From the NCBI RefSeq assembly GCF_016841685.1, contig NZ_JAENYR010000008.1, positions 1 through 64,000 on the forward strand: a stretch of 64,000 nt of DNA, read 5' to 3'. A program made the position numbers and the translations under genes. Below are positions 30,453 to 43,500 of this stretch, piece by piece. Source of the stretch: Thiohalomonas denitrificans. GTDB taxonomy: Bacteria > Pseudomonadota > Gammaproteobacteria > Thiohalomonadales > Thiohalomonadaceae. Each line of letters starts with the position of its first letter. Position 1 is the first letter of the stretch. The notes below the pieces were generated by a model, which was given only the letters and a program-made list of their open reading frames with translations, did no database searches and was not told the DNA's origin.

Positions 30453-31343
30453 TCACCGGGTGTCGAACTGGTTGCCCGACTCGAACCGCCACACCCGGAT
30501 GATATGCAGCACATCCATTTCCTCGCGCATGGCGTCGCTAAATGGGGCGAACGGCGCCGCCATTTCGACGATGCGAACGGCGGCGTCGTCGAGCGCTTTT
30601 TGTCCCGAGGACTGCCGCACCACGACCTTGTGCAGACTGCCATCCGGTTTGATGCCCACATCCAGCATCAGACTGCCGGTAAGTCCCTTGCGCCGGGCCT
30701 CTTCCGGGTAATTCAGATTCCCGATCCGCTCCACCTTGAGCCGCCAGGCGTCTTCATAGGCCGCATGTTCGTACTTCCTGGTGCTGGCGGAGATGTAGGT
30801 GTGCCTCGGCCTCTGCGCATAGGTCTGCTGGCGCTGCTGAATATCGGCGGAGAGCCGTGCGACTTCCCGGCTCAGCGCCATTAGCTCCGCCGCCGTAGGG
30901 GTATCGGGTCGGGCCTTGGGTGGAATCTTGTCGGCGGATTCCATCTGGATCCGGCTCTCCGGGGTGGTCATCACCCGGGAGCGCTCCGGCTCGGGCGGGG
31001 GTGAACTGGGCGCGCGGGTATTTTGGGCATCCCCTTTCTCAGGCGTGGGTCTGCTGTTGGAGACGGGGCTCGAGGGCTTGACCTTTTCGTTGACGTTGCC
31101 CCCGCCCTCCTGATCCGCCTGTGCCAGGTAGTCGGCCTCTTCCGGTGCCTTGTCGCTCTTGCTGTGGACCAAAGTGATATCGAGCGCAAGCGGCCGGGGC
31201 TCCGGATTGGTGAAGTCCTCGAGATCAAAGGTCACGCCCAGGATTACCAGGGCGTGAAACGCCACGGCAAAAAACAGGGTCAGTCCGAAGCGGTCGGCGT
31301 TGCCGGGCTCGAACTGGCGTGGCGAGGGAAGCGTGTCGGCCAT
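30453..31343 (-). CDS. TonB-family protein
   Basis: N-terminal TM, Pro-rich linker, C-terminal YPEEARRKGLTGSLMLDVGIKPDGSLHKVVVRQSSGQKALDDAAVRIV. Confidence 0.85.
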   Translation of the reverse strand: MADTLPSPRQFEPGNADRFGLTLFFAVAFHALVILGVTFDLEDFTNPEPRPLALDITLVHSKSDKAPEEADYLAQADQEGGGNVNEKVKPSSPVSNSRPTPEKGDAQNTRAPSSPPPEPERSRVMTTPESRIQMESADKIPPKARPDTPTAAELMALSREVARLSADIQQRQQTYAQRPRHTYISASTRKYEHAAYEDAWRLKVERIGNLNYPEEARRKGLTGSLMLDVGIKPDGSLHKVVVRQSSGQKALDDAAVRIVEMAAPFAPFSDAMREEMDVLHIIRVWRFESGNQFDTR

Positions 31344-31479
31344 GAGGTGATTATACAGGGCCGAAGCCCCCGGGTCGTGGGGTGCCGCGCGGATTTTTCG
31401 ACCACTAACCGAGGGACCTGAACGTCGTTGATGAGTACGGGGAGCTTTGTTCTTGCCGCTGAGGCCATAGAACACTCAC

Positions 31480-32484
31480 CTACCGTTGGTGTTCTCGGTG
31501 GTTACCCTCTTTTCCCGCTGCCGAGCCAGCTATCCGCTCATCGAGTTTACGGTCGATGGCTTCCATCAACTGTCCCCCGATGTCCAGGTCGTAGGCGGCA
31601 TCCAGTTCGCGGATACAGGTGGGGCTGGTGACGTTGATTTCGGTAAGAAAATCGCCAATGACGTCGAGTCCGACAAAGATCAATCCCATTTCCCGCAGCT
31701 TCGGCGCCACCTGTTCACAGATCCAGCGGTCGCGGGCACTCAGGGGTACGGTCTCGCCGCGACCGCCTGCTGCCAGGTTGCCGCGAATATCGCCCTGGGC
31801 AGGAATGCGCGCCAGGGCGTAGGGCGCCGGTTCGCCGTCGATGAGCAGGATGCGCTTGTCCCCGGCACGGATCTCCGGCACGAAGCGCTGCGCCATGATA
31901 AACCCGGTGCCATTGCCGGTGAGGGTTTCGATGATGACGTTGAGGTTGGTGTCGGGCCCCTCCACCTTGAAGATGGAGGCCCCGCCCATGGCGCCCAATG
32001 GCTTGAAGACGGTGGCACCCTGTTCGGCATGGAATGCGCGCAGTGCGTCGGCATCACGGCTGACCAGCGTCGGTGGGGTGCATTGCGGGAACCAGGCGGT
32101 GAAGAGCTTCTCGTTGGCATCCCGCAGGGATACGGCCCGGTTCACCACCAGCGTGCCAGCTTCCTCGGCGCGCTCCAGCAGATAGGTGGTGTAGATGAAT
32201 TCCATATCGAAGGGTGGATCCTTGCGCATCAGAATCACATCCAACGAACCCAACGGGTGCACTTCCGCCTCATCCAGGTCGAACCAGTGGTCCGGATCAG
32301 CGTGAACCCGGAGTGGGCGCATGCGCGCTGACGACTCGCCATCGCGCAGGAACAGATCCCGCTGTTCCATGTAGCGCAACTCCCAGCCACGGCGCTGAGC
32401 CGCCAGCAGCATCGCCAGCGTGCTGTCCTTTTTGTAGCTGATTGCTGCGATGGGGTCCATCACCACGCCGACCATGATGGTCAT
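31480..32484 (-). CDS. gshB: Glutathione synthase
   Basis: MVGVVMDPIAAISYKKDSTLAMLLAAQRRGWE; MRKDPPFDMEFIYTTYLLE; NVTSPTCIRELD. Confidence 0.95.
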   Translation of the reverse strand: MTIMVGVVMDPIAAISYKKDSTLAMLLAAQRRGWELRYMEQRDLFLRDGESSARMRPLRVHADPDHWFDLDEAEVHPLGSLDVILMRKDPPFDMEFIYTTYLLERAEEAGTLVVNRAVSLRDANEKLFTAWFPQCTPPTLVSRDADALRAFHAEQGATVFKPLGAMGGASIFKVEGPDTNLNVIIETLTGNGTGFIMAQRFVPEIRAGDKRILLIDGEPAPYALARIPAQGDIRGNLAAGGRGETVPLSARDRWICEQVAPKLREMGLIFVGLDVIGDFLTEINVTSPTCIRELDAAYDLDIGGQLMEAIDRKLDERIAGSAAGKEGNHREHQR

Positions 32485-33791
32485 TGAACCTCATCTCCCA
32501 TGTGTTCCGCGAGTTCGCGGGCCGCGGCGAGCAGTGCCAGGCGGGCGATGACGCCGTAGGCGTAGAAACGGTTCTTGCCGGCGTCGGGATCCTCGCGGGA
32601 ATCGGGATTGTTGCACACCTCGGCGAATGCCAGCGGTTCGAAATGCATACCGGGGGCGTTGAGGTTTTCATTGCGGCCACGGCCGGTGTGGACACGATAG
32701 AAACCGCCGACCACAAAATGGTCGATCATGTAGACCACCGGCTCAGCCACGGCTTCCGGATTGCCCCAGGTCTCGAACGTATAGACCCCCTCCTGGACGA
32801 TGACACGGGAGACTGCCTGTCCCTCCTTCGTCCTGGACATGCGGGTGCGTTGTTTGCGGTTGAGTTCATGGGCCTCTTCGGGGGAGTGCAGGGTGGTAAT
32901 GCCCATGCCATAGGTCCCCGATTCCGCCTTCACGACCACGTAGGGTTTCTGAGCAATCCCGTATTCGTCGTACTTTTTCTGAATGGCATTGAGCAGGGCC
33001 CCGGCATTTCTCGCCACGCAGTCCTCGCCCTCGCGCTTCATGAAATCGATCTCGCCGCAGTTGCGGAAAAGCGGATCGATGAGCCACGGATCGATGTCCA
33101 CCAGATCGGCAAACTCACCGGTCACCTCGCGGTAATGGCCGAAGTGTTCCGATTTCATGCGATTGGACCAACCGAGTTCCAGCGGTGGTATCAGAGGCTG
33201 CTCGATATCTTCCAGCATGGGCGGGCGCCCCCCGGACAGGTCATTGTTCAGCAGCACCACACAGGGGAAAAAGTCGCCTACACCGACCTTGTCGCCTTCG
33301 CGGCGCAACGGCTCGAGATGTATTTTGCGGCCCGATGACAGCTCAATGGTCTGGGGAGCCTCGAGGTCGGGGAGCAGTGAGCCGAGTCGCACCTCAAATC
33401 CCGCCTTGCCAATCAGGTCCTGCAGGGTGGCCAGGCTCTCCAGATAGTAGAGATTACGGGTATGGCTCTCGGGAACCAGCAACATTCTGGTCGCCGAGGG
33501 GTAGATACGCTCCATGGCCGACTGGATTGCCTGAATGCACAGACCCTCGAAGGCGGAGCTGAGATTGTTGAAGCCCGCGGGGAAAAGATTGGTGTCTACC
33601 GGCGCCAGCTTGAAACCTGCATTACGCAAGTCCACCGAGGCGTAGAAGGGGGCCGGCGTTTTCAGAAACTGACTGCGAAACCAGGACTCGATCCGCGGCT
33701 GATTCTCCAAAAGGTGCGATTCGAGCAGAAGAAGAGGACCGGTCGGGGCGGTTGTCAGGTGCGGAACGGCATCCAATTGATTTACAATCAT
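32481..33791 (-). CDS. gshA: Glutamate-cysteine ligase (proteobacterial GshA type)
   Basis: Adjacent and coupled to gshB; YVVVKAESGTYGMGITTLHSPEE. Confidence 0.85.
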   Translation of the reverse strand: MIVNQLDAVPHLTTAPTGPLLLLESHLLENQPRIESWFRSQFLKTPAPFYASVDLRNAGFKLAPVDTNLFPAGFNNLSSAFEGLCIQAIQSAMERIYPSATRMLLVPESHTRNLYYLESLATLQDLIGKAGFEVRLGSLLPDLEAPQTIELSSGRKIHLEPLRREGDKVGVGDFFPCVVLLNNDLSGGRPPMLEDIEQPLIPPLELGWSNRMKSEHFGHYREVTGEFADLVDIDPWLIDPLFRNCGEIDFMKREGEDCVARNAGALLNAIQKKYDEYGIAQKPYVVVKAESGTYGMGITTLHSPEEAHELNRKQRTRMSRTKEGQAVSRVIVQEGVYTFETWGNPEAVAEPVVYMIDHFVVGGFYRVHTGRGRNENLNAPGMHFEPLAFAEVCNNPDSREDPDAGKNRFYAYGVIARLALLAAARELAEHMGDEVQ

Positions 33792-34021
33792 TCTTGGCAG
33801 GTGAGCTCTTAAAGTTGTTGAATGAATTGGTCGGATTTTAGCAGCAACGGACCTGCATGGGGCAATTCGCCGGTATGGGCTGCCTCGTAAGGTATACGAA
33901 TTATGTGGGCCTTATGCGGCAAAAGCCAAGCACCACGGGCGTTTTTTGAATCTGTTCAAGGTGGGCGTGTTCCGATAGGATGAAGCCCGCAAAGCGAATA
34001 GTGGTTGACCCGGGAGGGGCC

Positions 34022-34432
34022 GTGTCAGGGGAAGCAGCAGCTCGGAGTGGAACAGCGGACCAGATCAAGGTGATGGTCATCGATGACAGCAAGACCATTC
34101 GACGTACCGCTGAGAGCCTTCTTAAAAAGGAGGGCTGTATCGTCTTTACGGCAAATGACGGCTTTGAAGCGCTCGCCAAGATCGCCGATCATGAGCCCGA
34201 TATCATCTTCGTCGATATCATGATGCCGCGGCTTGACGGGTATCAGACCTGTGCGCTTATCAAGCACAATAAAAAATTCAGCAAAGTACCGGTGATCATG
34301 CTCTCCAGTAAGGATGGACTGTTCGATCGCGCACGCGGCCGTATCGTGGGTTCGGAACAGTACCTGACCAAGCCCTTCACCAGGGATGAGCTCATCGGTG
34401 CCATCAAAAAGCACGTAGTAAACTTGAATTAA
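34022..34432 (+). CDS. pilG: Twitching-motility response regulator PilG-like
   Basis: VMVIDDSKTIRRTAESLLKKEGC, DIIFVDIMMPRLDGYQTC, LTKPFTRDELIGAI; GTG start proposed. Confidence 0.88.
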   Translation: MSGEAAARSGTADQIKVMVIDDSKTIRRTAESLLKKEGCIVFTANDGFEALAKIADHEPDIIFVDIMMPRLDGYQTCALIKHNKKFSKVPVIMLSSKDGLFDRARGRIVGSEQYLTKPFTRDELIGAIKKHVVNLN

Positions 34433-34501
34433 ACGTTCAACAGATACAACAAAAAAGCGGCATTTGCCGAATTGCCTAACTTTAAAAACGGGAGACCAGT
34501 T

Positions 34502-34867
34502 ATGGCGCAGATCCTGATTGTCGACGACTCGCCGACGGAGATTTACGCAGTGCGTTCTGTTCTTGAGAAGCTCGGGCATATTATCGAGATCGCCGAAAAC
34601 GGTGAAGATGGCATCAGCAAAGCCAAGGAGCTCAAGCCGGACCTGATCCTCATGGACGTAGTAATGCCGGGCATGAACGGTTTTCAGGCAACGCGAAAGA
34701 TCAGCAAAGACCCTGAGGTCGCCGAGATCCCGATCATCATGATTACCAGCAAGGATCAGGAGACCGATCGTGTCTGGGGGCTTCGCCAGGGCGCAAAGGC
34801 TTACCTCACCAAACCGGTAGCCGAAGACGAACTGGTGGAAAAGGTCAACTCGGTGCTGGGCGCCTGA
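34502..34867 (+). CDS. pilH: Response regulator PilH-like
   Basis: MAQILIVDDSPTEIYAVRSVLEKLGHIIEIAENGEDGI. Confidence 0.88.
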   Translation: MAQILIVDDSPTEIYAVRSVLEKLGHIIEIAENGEDGISKAKELKPDLILMDVVMPGMNGFQATRKISKDPEVAEIPIIMITSKDQETDRVWGLRQGAKAYLTKPVAEDELVEKVNSVLGA

Positions 34868-34874
34868 GAGCGAC

Positions 34875-35420
34875 ATGGCAGCGGATACCGAAAAGACGCC
34901 CTTCGACCTGCTGAGGGATATCGAACGGCGCAGCCGGGATAATGCCCATGGCCTCCCTGAGCAGGTCGAGATTCAGACTACCTGGGCAGGTATCGGGTTC
35001 CGGGTCGGTGATGCGCATTTGGTGGCGTCCCTGGGAGCCGTTCGGGAAATCCTGATCTCTCCTGTTCTCACCCGAGTCCCGGGGGCCCGGGTGTGGATGA
35101 AAGGGATTGCCAACGTTCGCGGTAATCTGCTCCCGGTCACGGATCTGAAAGGCCTGCTTGTGGGCGAGTCGACACCCCTGCGGCAGAGTGCGCGGGTGTT
35201 GGCGGTCAACAACGGTACGGTAAGCGCGGGACTGCTGGTGGACGAGGTATATGGTCTGCGGCACTTTCGCGATGAGAATTTTAGCGACAGTGCCGATGCG
35301 GTTCCGGAGTTTTTCCGCCGCTTTACCAACGGCGTCTATCGCCAGAATCAGGAAGTCTGGGGTAATGCGAACCTGCATGCCTTGATAGAGAGCGACGAAT
35401 TCATGCACGTCGCCGCCTGA
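34875..35420 (+). CDS. pilI: CheW-like adaptor PilI
   Basis: CheW fold; [23 protein letters not shown]; operon position. Confidence 0.85.
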   Translation: MAADTEKTPFDLLRDIERRSRDNAHGLPEQVEIQTTWAGIGFRVGDAHLVASLGAVREILISPVLTRVPGARVWMKGIANVRGNLLPVTDLKGLLVGESTPLRQSARVLAVNNGTVSAGLLVDEVYGLRHFRDENFSDSADAVPEFFRRFTNGVYRQNQEVWGNANLHALIESDEFMHVAA

Positions 35421-35481
35421 CGGTACGGGTACCGGGGGTCACGCTGTTTCGTTTTTCGGAATATCTTTAGGAGCGGGAGCA

Positions 35482-37533
35482 ATGGGTTTGAAGGGTAACG
35501 ATAAGGGCTCGAATAGCGCTGGGGGAAAGGGCCTTGCAGCCCTTATCGTCTTGCTGCTCGTTTTCGTGGGGCTGATGGGCGCCGTCTCCTGGCGCGTTGG
35601 TATCCAGGACACCAACGATAAGCAGTATATCGGTCTGCTGGGTGAACAGAGGGTGCTTTCGCAGCAGATCACGAAATTCGCCGGCCAGGCGACACAGGGT
35701 AAAGCGGATACCTATTCCCAGCTGACGAATTACCGTGATCGCTTTGCCGATTCACTTCAAATCCTGCAGTCGGGTGATCCGCAAAGCAGTTTGCCTCCGT
35801 CACCGGAGAGCATCAGCGAGGAACTCGAGCGGGTGACGCTCCTGTGGCAGCGCTTCGATGCCAACATCGATACCATCGAAAAGAGCGGGCCGGTGGTAAC
35901 GGAGTTGCGCGGTATCGTGCAGGAGATCAATGACAGTTCGTCGCAGATGCTCGTCGTCACTGATGAAGTCGCGACCCTGATGACTGAAAAGGATGTCTCC
36001 GGCACGCAAATCTACCTGGCCAGCCGGCAATTGATGCTCAGTCAACGCATCGTCAATAACGTCAACCGGATTCTGGAAGGCGATACCGGTGCGGTAACGG
36101 CCGCCGATCGTTTTGGTCGTGATGCCAATCTGTTCGGGAGTGTCATTCAGGGCATGCTCGACGGGGACGCCGACTCGAACATCGACCGCGTTGAAGATGA
36201 GGCGGTGCGCAGCAAGTTGAAAGAGGTTGCGGGCCTGTTTTCCGAATTCAGCGATCAGATGGGTGCCATTCTCGAATCCAGTCCCGAGATGTTCGAGGTC
36301 TCCGAGGCGTCCCAGGTCATTCTCAACACCAGTGAACCTCTCCTGCAGGCGCTAGGCGCGCTCGAGGATGCCTACCTCAATCAGATTGACAGTCGCACCA
36401 TCAGTTCGATGCTCGGCAATATCTTCGGCATCATCGCGCTGCTGCTGCTGTTCATGCTCGGCTACAGGCTAAAGCGTGAGGGCGAAATCCGCCTCGCGAA
36501 AACCGAAGCCGAACGGCGCACCACCGAGGGACACAATCAGCGTAACCAGCAGGCAATCATGCGGCTGCTCGACGAGATGGGCGACCTTGCAGATGGTGAC
36601 CTTACGGTCGACGCCACGGTGACCGAAGACATCACCGGGGCCATCGCCGACTCGGTCAACTACGCCATCGAAGCACTGCGTACGCTGGTTACCGCCATCA
36701 ACGATACGGCTACCCAGGTCAGTCAGGCGGCGGATCAGTCGCGTGCGACGGCCACCCACCTGACCGAAGCCTCCGAGCGACAGGCACACGAGATCACCTC
36801 GGCTTCGTCCAAGATCAAGGAGATGGCGATATCGATCGAAGGTGTATCGGTCAATGCCGACCAGCTTGCCGAGGAGTCACAGCGCTCGGTGGCGATCGCC
36901 AAGAAAGGAACCGTCGCGGTACAGAACACCATCGATGGCATGGGTTCGATTCGCGAGCAGATCCAGGAAACCTCGAAACGTATCAAACGCTTGGGTGAGA
37001 GTTCGCAAGAGATCGGCGATACCGTGGGATTGATCAACGACATCGCCGAGCAGACCAACATCCTCGCTCTGAATGCGGCCATTCAGGCGGCGATGGCCGG
37101 CGAAGCCGGCCGCGGCTTTGCCGTGGTGGCGGACGAGGTGCAGCGGCTTGCAGAGCGTTCGGCCGATGCAACCAAGCAGATCGAGGCGTTGGTAAAGACC
37201 ATCCAGACCGACACCAACGAGGCCGTCATTTCCATGGAGCAAAGCACCTCCGGTGTGGTTTCCGGTGCCAAATTGGCCGAGGATGCCGGTTCGGCTCTTG
37301 GAGAGATCGAGCAAGTATCGAATCGCCTGGCTGGCCTTATCCGTAATATTACCGAGGCCACCAGCGAACAGGCGGGTGCGGCGGTCAATATCACGGATAC
37401 CATGAATGTCATCCAGGAGATCACCACCCAGACATCGGACGGGACAAACCAGACCGCTGCCTCCATCGGTAATCTCGCGGAACTGGCGGACGACATGAAG
37501 AAATCGGTTTCCGGCTTCAAGTTGCCGGTCTGA
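35482..37533 (+). CDS. pilJ: Methyl-accepting chemotaxis protein PilJ
   Basis: [40 protein letters not shown] signalling hairpin. Confidence 0.92.
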   Translation: MGLKGNDKGSNSAGGKGLAALIVLLLVFVGLMGAVSWRVGIQDTNDKQYIGLLGEQRVLSQQITKFAGQATQGKADTYSQLTNYRDRFADSLQILQSGDPQSSLPPSPESISEELERVTLLWQRFDANIDTIEKSGPVVTELRGIVQEINDSSSQMLVVTDEVATLMTEKDVSGTQIYLASRQLMLSQRIVNNVNRILEGDTGAVTAADRFGRDANLFGSVIQGMLDGDADSNIDRVEDEAVRSKLKEVAGLFSEFSDQMGAILESSPEMFEVSEASQVILNTSEPLLQALGALEDAYLNQIDSRTISSMLGNIFGIIALLLLFMLGYRLKREGEIRLAKTEAERRTTEGHNQRNQQAIMRLLDEMGDLADGDLTVDATVTEDITGAIADSVNYAIEALRTLVTAINDTATQVSQAADQSRATATHLTEASERQAHEITSASSKIKEMAISIEGVSVNADQLAEESQRSVAIAKKGTVAVQNTIDGMGSIREQIQETSKRIKRLGESSQEIGDTVGLINDIAEQTNILALNAAIQAAMAGEAGRGFAVVADEVQRLAERSADATKQIEALVKTIQTDTNEAVISMEQSTSGVVSGAKLAEDAGSALGEIEQVSNRLAGLIRNITEATSEQAGAAVNITDTMNVIQEITTQTSDGTNQTAASIGNLAELADDMKKSVSGFKLPV

Positions 37534-37544
37534 CGGACCGTAGC

Positions 37545-40500
37545 ATGCAGACAGCGGAGACATTTGACGTCAGCACCCTTGCCTGGATCAAGGGTGAATT
37601 GGACGAAACGCTCGAAGACGCCCGCCAGGCGCTGGAATCGTTCGCCGAAGCGCCTGAGGATGTCGGCCAGCTGGATCCCTGCATCGATGCCCTGCACCAG
37701 GTGCACCGCACCCTGCAAATGGTGGAGCTGTCTGCTGCCGCACAATTTTTGGCGGAGGTCGAAATTTTTGCGCGGGCCCTACAGCGTGGCGAACTGACGC
37801 CGGCTGATGGGGAGCGGGGAGAGGCCGAAGAGGCGCTGATGCGCGCCATTCTGGAGTTGCCCGACTATCTTGATGCGTTGCAAAGCGGCCGGCCCGATTC
37901 TCTCCTGCCGTTGTTACCGCTGGTAAACGAAATGCGTCGGTTGCGAGGCGAAGCCGAATGGTCTCAATTGTCGGTTTTTCATCCCGACTTGAGCATCCGG
38001 CCACCCAGTCGGGAATCGGCCGGTAATCTGCAAGCGGTTGCCCGTAAAGCCCGGCCCCACTACCAAACCGCTCTTGCCAACCTGTTGCGGGACCGCGAAG
38101 CCGCGTCCAGCCTGCAGACGCTTCAGAAGGTTCTCGATGCCCTGTTCAAAATTGCCGATGAGAGTTCCATCCGGCAGGCACTTTGGGCTGCCTCGGCGCT
38201 TGTTGAGGCATTGTCCGAGAAGGGGCTTGAACCCTCCATTGAGGTAAAGCACCTGCTCGGCAAGATAGAACAGCTGGTCAAGTATTTGGCCCAGAAGGAG
38301 GAGACGGCGGCTAACGCCGAGCATGTCCAGGCGTTGACTCGAGTGCTCCTGTATCACGTTGGTCGTGCGACCGCCGGTGGTGTGCTGGTGGCGGGCATCA
38401 AGGATGCCTTCGGCCTCGACCGCTTCTTCCTGGAAGAGGGGTCGGCAGGATTGACCGCGGAGCTCAAGAGAACGGTTGCGGCCGATATCATGGAAGAGCT
38501 ATCGCACGTCAAGGATCAGCTTGACGTCTTTGTGCGTGGCCAGAGAGGTGACCTGGAGAGTCTTCAGCCGATCGGCGATGGCCTGCACCGTCTGGTTGAT
38601 ACGCTGGATCTTTTGCGGCAGGTGCCCCTGCAGCAGGCGCTAAAGGAGCAGGTGGGGGTACTTGGCCGTATTCGCCTGGGTGAGCTTGAGCCGGAAGACG
38701 AGGTCTTGATGGGCGTGGCCGGCGCGTTACTGCTGGTGGAATCCACCCTCCAGGATTGGGGCTCGAGCGCTCCGATGGAAAAGGCCGACGATTCCGGAGA
38801 GCGAGCCGGAGAATCCCCCGAAGCCGAACACCTGCGTGGTGTCCGGCAGGTGATGAAAGAGAGCCTGAGCGATCTGATCCGGATTCGTGAATCGCTCTCG
38901 GCCTATCTGGATAACCCCGGCGATGTCGAAAGGCTGAGTTCCCTCCCCGCTGATTTTCACCGTCTGGTGGCGAGCCTCGACCTTCTCTCCTACTCACGGG
39001 TCGCCAGGATCCTGCAGGCCTCCGCTGCCTACGTGCGTGGCGAGATCCTGAACGGCAATATGGTTCCGGATACCAGCCGACTCGACCAGTTGGCCGATGC
39101 CGTGATGAGTGTCGAGTATTATCTCGAGGCATTCGTCCAGAGCCGCGTTCATCCCGCTTCCGTGCTCGACGTTGCCGAAAATGCCTTGGCCGGGCTCGGA
39201 TTCCCGGTTGGAGATTTACTGGAGGGGATGGATGCCGGCGAGCCCTGGAACTCGAAGGCCGGCGAGTCGACCCCTTCGGTTGCCGGAAAGGAAAGCGTCG
39301 AGGGGACGGGAACTGCCGCCGGCGCCGAGGCGAACACTGGCGGGTCGATCACCGATGCGGCAGAGCACGGGGACGAAATCGATGACGAGATTGCCGCAGT
39401 CTTTCTCGAAGAGGCCCAGGAGGAGCTGGAGAGAATCACCAGACTCCTTCCTGTCTGGGAAGCCAACCCTTCGGATCACAGTGTGCTCGCTGAGTATCGA
39501 CGCTCCTTTCACACCCTGAAAGGCAGTGGTCGACTGGTCGGTGCCCATGAGCTGGGTGAGTTTGCCTGGTCCTTCGAGAAGATGCTCAATCGGGTAATCG
39601 ATCGGGGAGTCGAGCCCGATCCGCTCCTGTTTGAGGTGCTGCATCGCGCCGAGAGGGTGATTCCCCAACTTGTAGAGCAATTTCGAACCGGTACACGGCC
39701 CGACATCGAGGTAAAGGCCTTGGCGGATGCCGCTGACGCGCTCACTCGTGGCGATCGGCCGGTGCTCCCCGAAGAGGGAACACCTGTCGAGCCTGCGGAG
39801 TCCCCGAAACCGGCCATCGACACGGATCCCGAGCTGCTCGACATCTACGCCAAGGAAACGGCGGAACACCTTGCTGCAATTGATCGGTTCCTGTTCGAGT
39901 GCCGCTCTGAAGGGGTGCGCTACGCCAGCGAACCGCTGGTCCGGGCGCTGCACACGTTGAAAGGCAGCTCGCAGATCGCCGGTGTCGCCGAAGCAGCCCG
40001 GATCGCCGAAGCGTTGGAGAAATACAGCAAGGCACTTCAGACCGTCCACCAACCCCTTAGCAACGACTGGATTGCCGTCCTCCAAGAGAGTCGCGACCTC
40101 GTTGAAGGGGTGCTGGTACATCTGAATAACCCCTCGATTCCATTGCCGCCGGGCGGGGACCTGCAAACCCGCGCCGAAGCCTTCTACGCCTCCGTCCGCC
40201 ACCTGGAAAAGCGGGTCTCGCCGGACGACACATTTTTCGCAGAACCCGGAGAGGCCGAAAACCCGCCGACCTCGATGTTTTCGGGCGGGCAAACCGCCCC
40301 GGAATTGAACGACCTGCACGGACCCGACGATTGCCCGCTCCCGGGGAGCGACAGCCTGCAGGCGGTGGATGTTCCGACGGCGCCCCGAGGTTGGACGGAG
40401 ACGGCTGACTGCGAGGGGGAAGAGGCATCGGAGCTGGTTCGTCTTTTCCTGGAAGAGGGGGGCGAAATCCTCGACGAGAGCGAACGGCTCCTCGAGGCCT

Positions 40501-43500
40501 GGACAGCGCAGCCTGATGATCGAAAGGCTGTCCAGGGGCTCCAGCATCAGCTGCATACGCTCAAAGGGAGCGCTCGCCTGGCGGGTATAGTGGCAGTGGG
40601 CGATCTCTCCCACCAGCTCGAATCCGTCTACGAAGCGATTATCGAGGGGCGGCTGTCGCCCACCCCGGCCCTGCTGAGTGAACTGCAACTCGATCACGAT
40701 CGGCTGGTGTCGATGCTGGAACAGGTTCGCCATGGCGAACAGGTGGAGGGTGATGCAAACGATATTGCACGCCTCAAGGCTGCGGCTCAGGGCGTAACGT
40801 CGGCACTAAGCGGAGAGCAGGCTCCGGAGCCGGGCTCCCGGGCAGCGGCCGAAACCGGGAATGAGGACGAAGAGGATCCCGAACTTCTCGAGCTGTTTCT
40901 GGAAGAGGGACGCGAGATACTCGACAGCAGCGAGCAAATTCTGCAGTCGTGGCTCGAGACTCCCAATGACCATTCGCTGGTCCAGTCACTTCAGCGTCAA
41001 CTGCACACCCTGAAAGGCAGTGCCCGCATGGCGGGTGTGGCGGCTATCGGCGATCTCAGTCACGCTCTCGAATCCACCTTTGAAGCGCTGCTGGAGCGGC
41101 GCGCGCAGGTCCTTCCGGAGCTGCTCGAAGCGATACAGCAGGCCCACGATCGACTCTCCACCATGCTGGAACAGGTCTGGGAACACCAACCGGTCCCAGC
41201 GGCCGAAGAGCTGACCCGGCGCATCATGGAACTGCTCCGGACTCCCGAAGCGCCCAGCGAACCGGAAGCCGCACTGCCGGATCCCTCACTTGGGGAGCCG
41301 GCGGCGTACCACAGGAGCGCCACCGCAGAATCAACAGAACGGTTACAAGCCGCCGCGCACGACTTTTACCCGGAAGCAATGCGACTGGTCGAACACTTTG
41401 GTGCCGAACTCCAACACTGGCAGGGTGCTCCGAGCGACATCGAATTGCATGCCGCCCTGACAGGTACCGGCGTTAGTCTGGAGCAGTTGGCTCGGGAAGC
41501 CGATGTCCAAAATATGGTCGACCTTGTCATGGTTACCGGGATGTTGCTTTCCGAAGTCCGTGACGGGCATGTTCCGGTATCCGATGACCTGTTCGGGTTA
41601 ATGCATCTGGTGCATGAACGCCTGTCGCTCCTTGTCGAGCAGCATTATCACGGGCTGCCGCTTGGCGGTGTGCAGGACCTCATCGACAGCATCAAGGAGT
41701 TGATCGCTCGGCATCTTGAAAAGCGTGGAGAGAAGGAGGATGCGGAAGATAATCGCCAGTCGACCCGCATTCAGCATGAAATGGTTCGTGTCCGTCGCGA
41801 CTTGATGGATAACCTGGTCAACTATGCCGGCGAAGTGAGTATCTATCGTTCGCGCATCGAACAGCGACTGAACTCTTTCGGTTTCAGTATTGGTGAGCTG
41901 GATGAGACCGTAGACCGCCTTCGCCATCAGCTACGTCAGTTCGATATCGAAACCGAGGCACAGATCTCTGCCCGGTATCAGGACGCCAGCGAGGAGTACG
42001 ACGACTTCGATCCGTTGGAGTTCGATCGCTTTACCAATATGCAGCAGCTCTCCCGGGCCATGATGGAGAGTTTGAGCGATATCGGCTCGATCAAAGGGAT
42101 GATGACAGAGATCGAGCGTGAATCGGAGACCCTGCTCCTGCAGCAGGCCCGGGTCAATACCGAGCTGCAGGAGAACCTGATGCAGACGCGGATGGTCCCG
42201 CTGGTGGACAATGCGCCGCGGCTGCGCCGCATCGTTCGCCAGACGGCATCGGAAATCGGCCGCAAAGCCAGCCTCGGCTTTCAGGGCGCTGAAGTGGAAA
42301 TGGATCGACGTGTGGTTGAGCGTCTGATTGCACCCCTCGAGCATATGCTGCGAAATGCTGTCGCACACGGTATTGAATCACCCGAAGAGCGCCTCGCCGC
42401 CGGCAAAAGTGAGACCGGTTCAATTACCATCGCCCTGTCCCGGGAGGGCGCAGAAGTCGTAGTCCGCGTCTCCGATGACGGGCGGGGTATCGATGCCGAT
42501 GCCGTTCGTGACAAGGCCATCGAACGGGGTCTGATGGAAGCCGATGCCAATCTCGGGGAGCAGGAGGTGATGCAGTTCATATTCGAGTCGGGTTTCTCGA
42601 CAGCCGCCGCGCTGAGCCAGGTTGCCGGGCGCGGTATCGGCATGGATGTGGTCAGCAGCGAAGTACGACAGTTGAGTGGCTCGATGGACATCGATTCAGT
42701 GAAAGGCCAGGGTACGCGATTTACCGTGCGCCTCCCCTTTTCCCTGTCGGTAAGCCGGGCATTGATTGTACATGTCGGTGAACAGACCTTCGCCATTCCA
42801 TTGCTGTCCGTGCAAGGCATAGCGCGTGCGGACCCTGCGGAAGTGGAGGAACTCCTGCAGCAGGAGCATCCGACCTATTCATGGCTTGGAGAGAGCTATG
42901 AGTTGATGCACCCGCGTCAGGCGATCGGTATTGATGAAGTGGCGGCGCCGTCCGAGGTGAAAAAGCAGCCCCTCCTTCTGGCGCAAAGTGGCGAGCACCG
43001 TATCGCGCTGATCGTCGATCGCATCGAGGGAAGCCGGGAAGTCGTCATCAAGTCCCTGGGGCCACAGCTGAGTATGCTTCAGTCGCTCTCCGGGGCGACC
43101 ATTCTGGCTGATGGCAGTATCGCCCTGGTGCTGGAGCTGTCGGCGCTGATCCGCAGGGGTATTGCTCATCGACATCGAGTCGGGAAGCAGCTGGCGTCGG
43201 GTGCGACGCCTGCCCCCTCGGTCCCGACCGTGATGATCGTGGACGACTCTATCACCGTACGGGCGGTCACCAAGCGGTTGTTGAAACGCCATGGTATGAA
43301 TGCTGTGGCCGCAAAGGATGGTGTCGATGCCTTGACGATCCTGGAAGAAATCACTCCGGACGTCATGCTCTTGGATATCGAGATGCCGCGAATGGACGGC
43401 TTTGAACTGGCCACGCACATCCGAAATTCGGAAGCCTTGAAAGATATTCCTATTATCATGATTACCTCGCGTACCGGAGAGAAACACCGCCAACGTGCCA

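Noticed and set aside
39216-40733. 505-aa ORF antisense to chpA
   Set aside because: Shadow of the repetitive Hpt region; no homologous motif visible.
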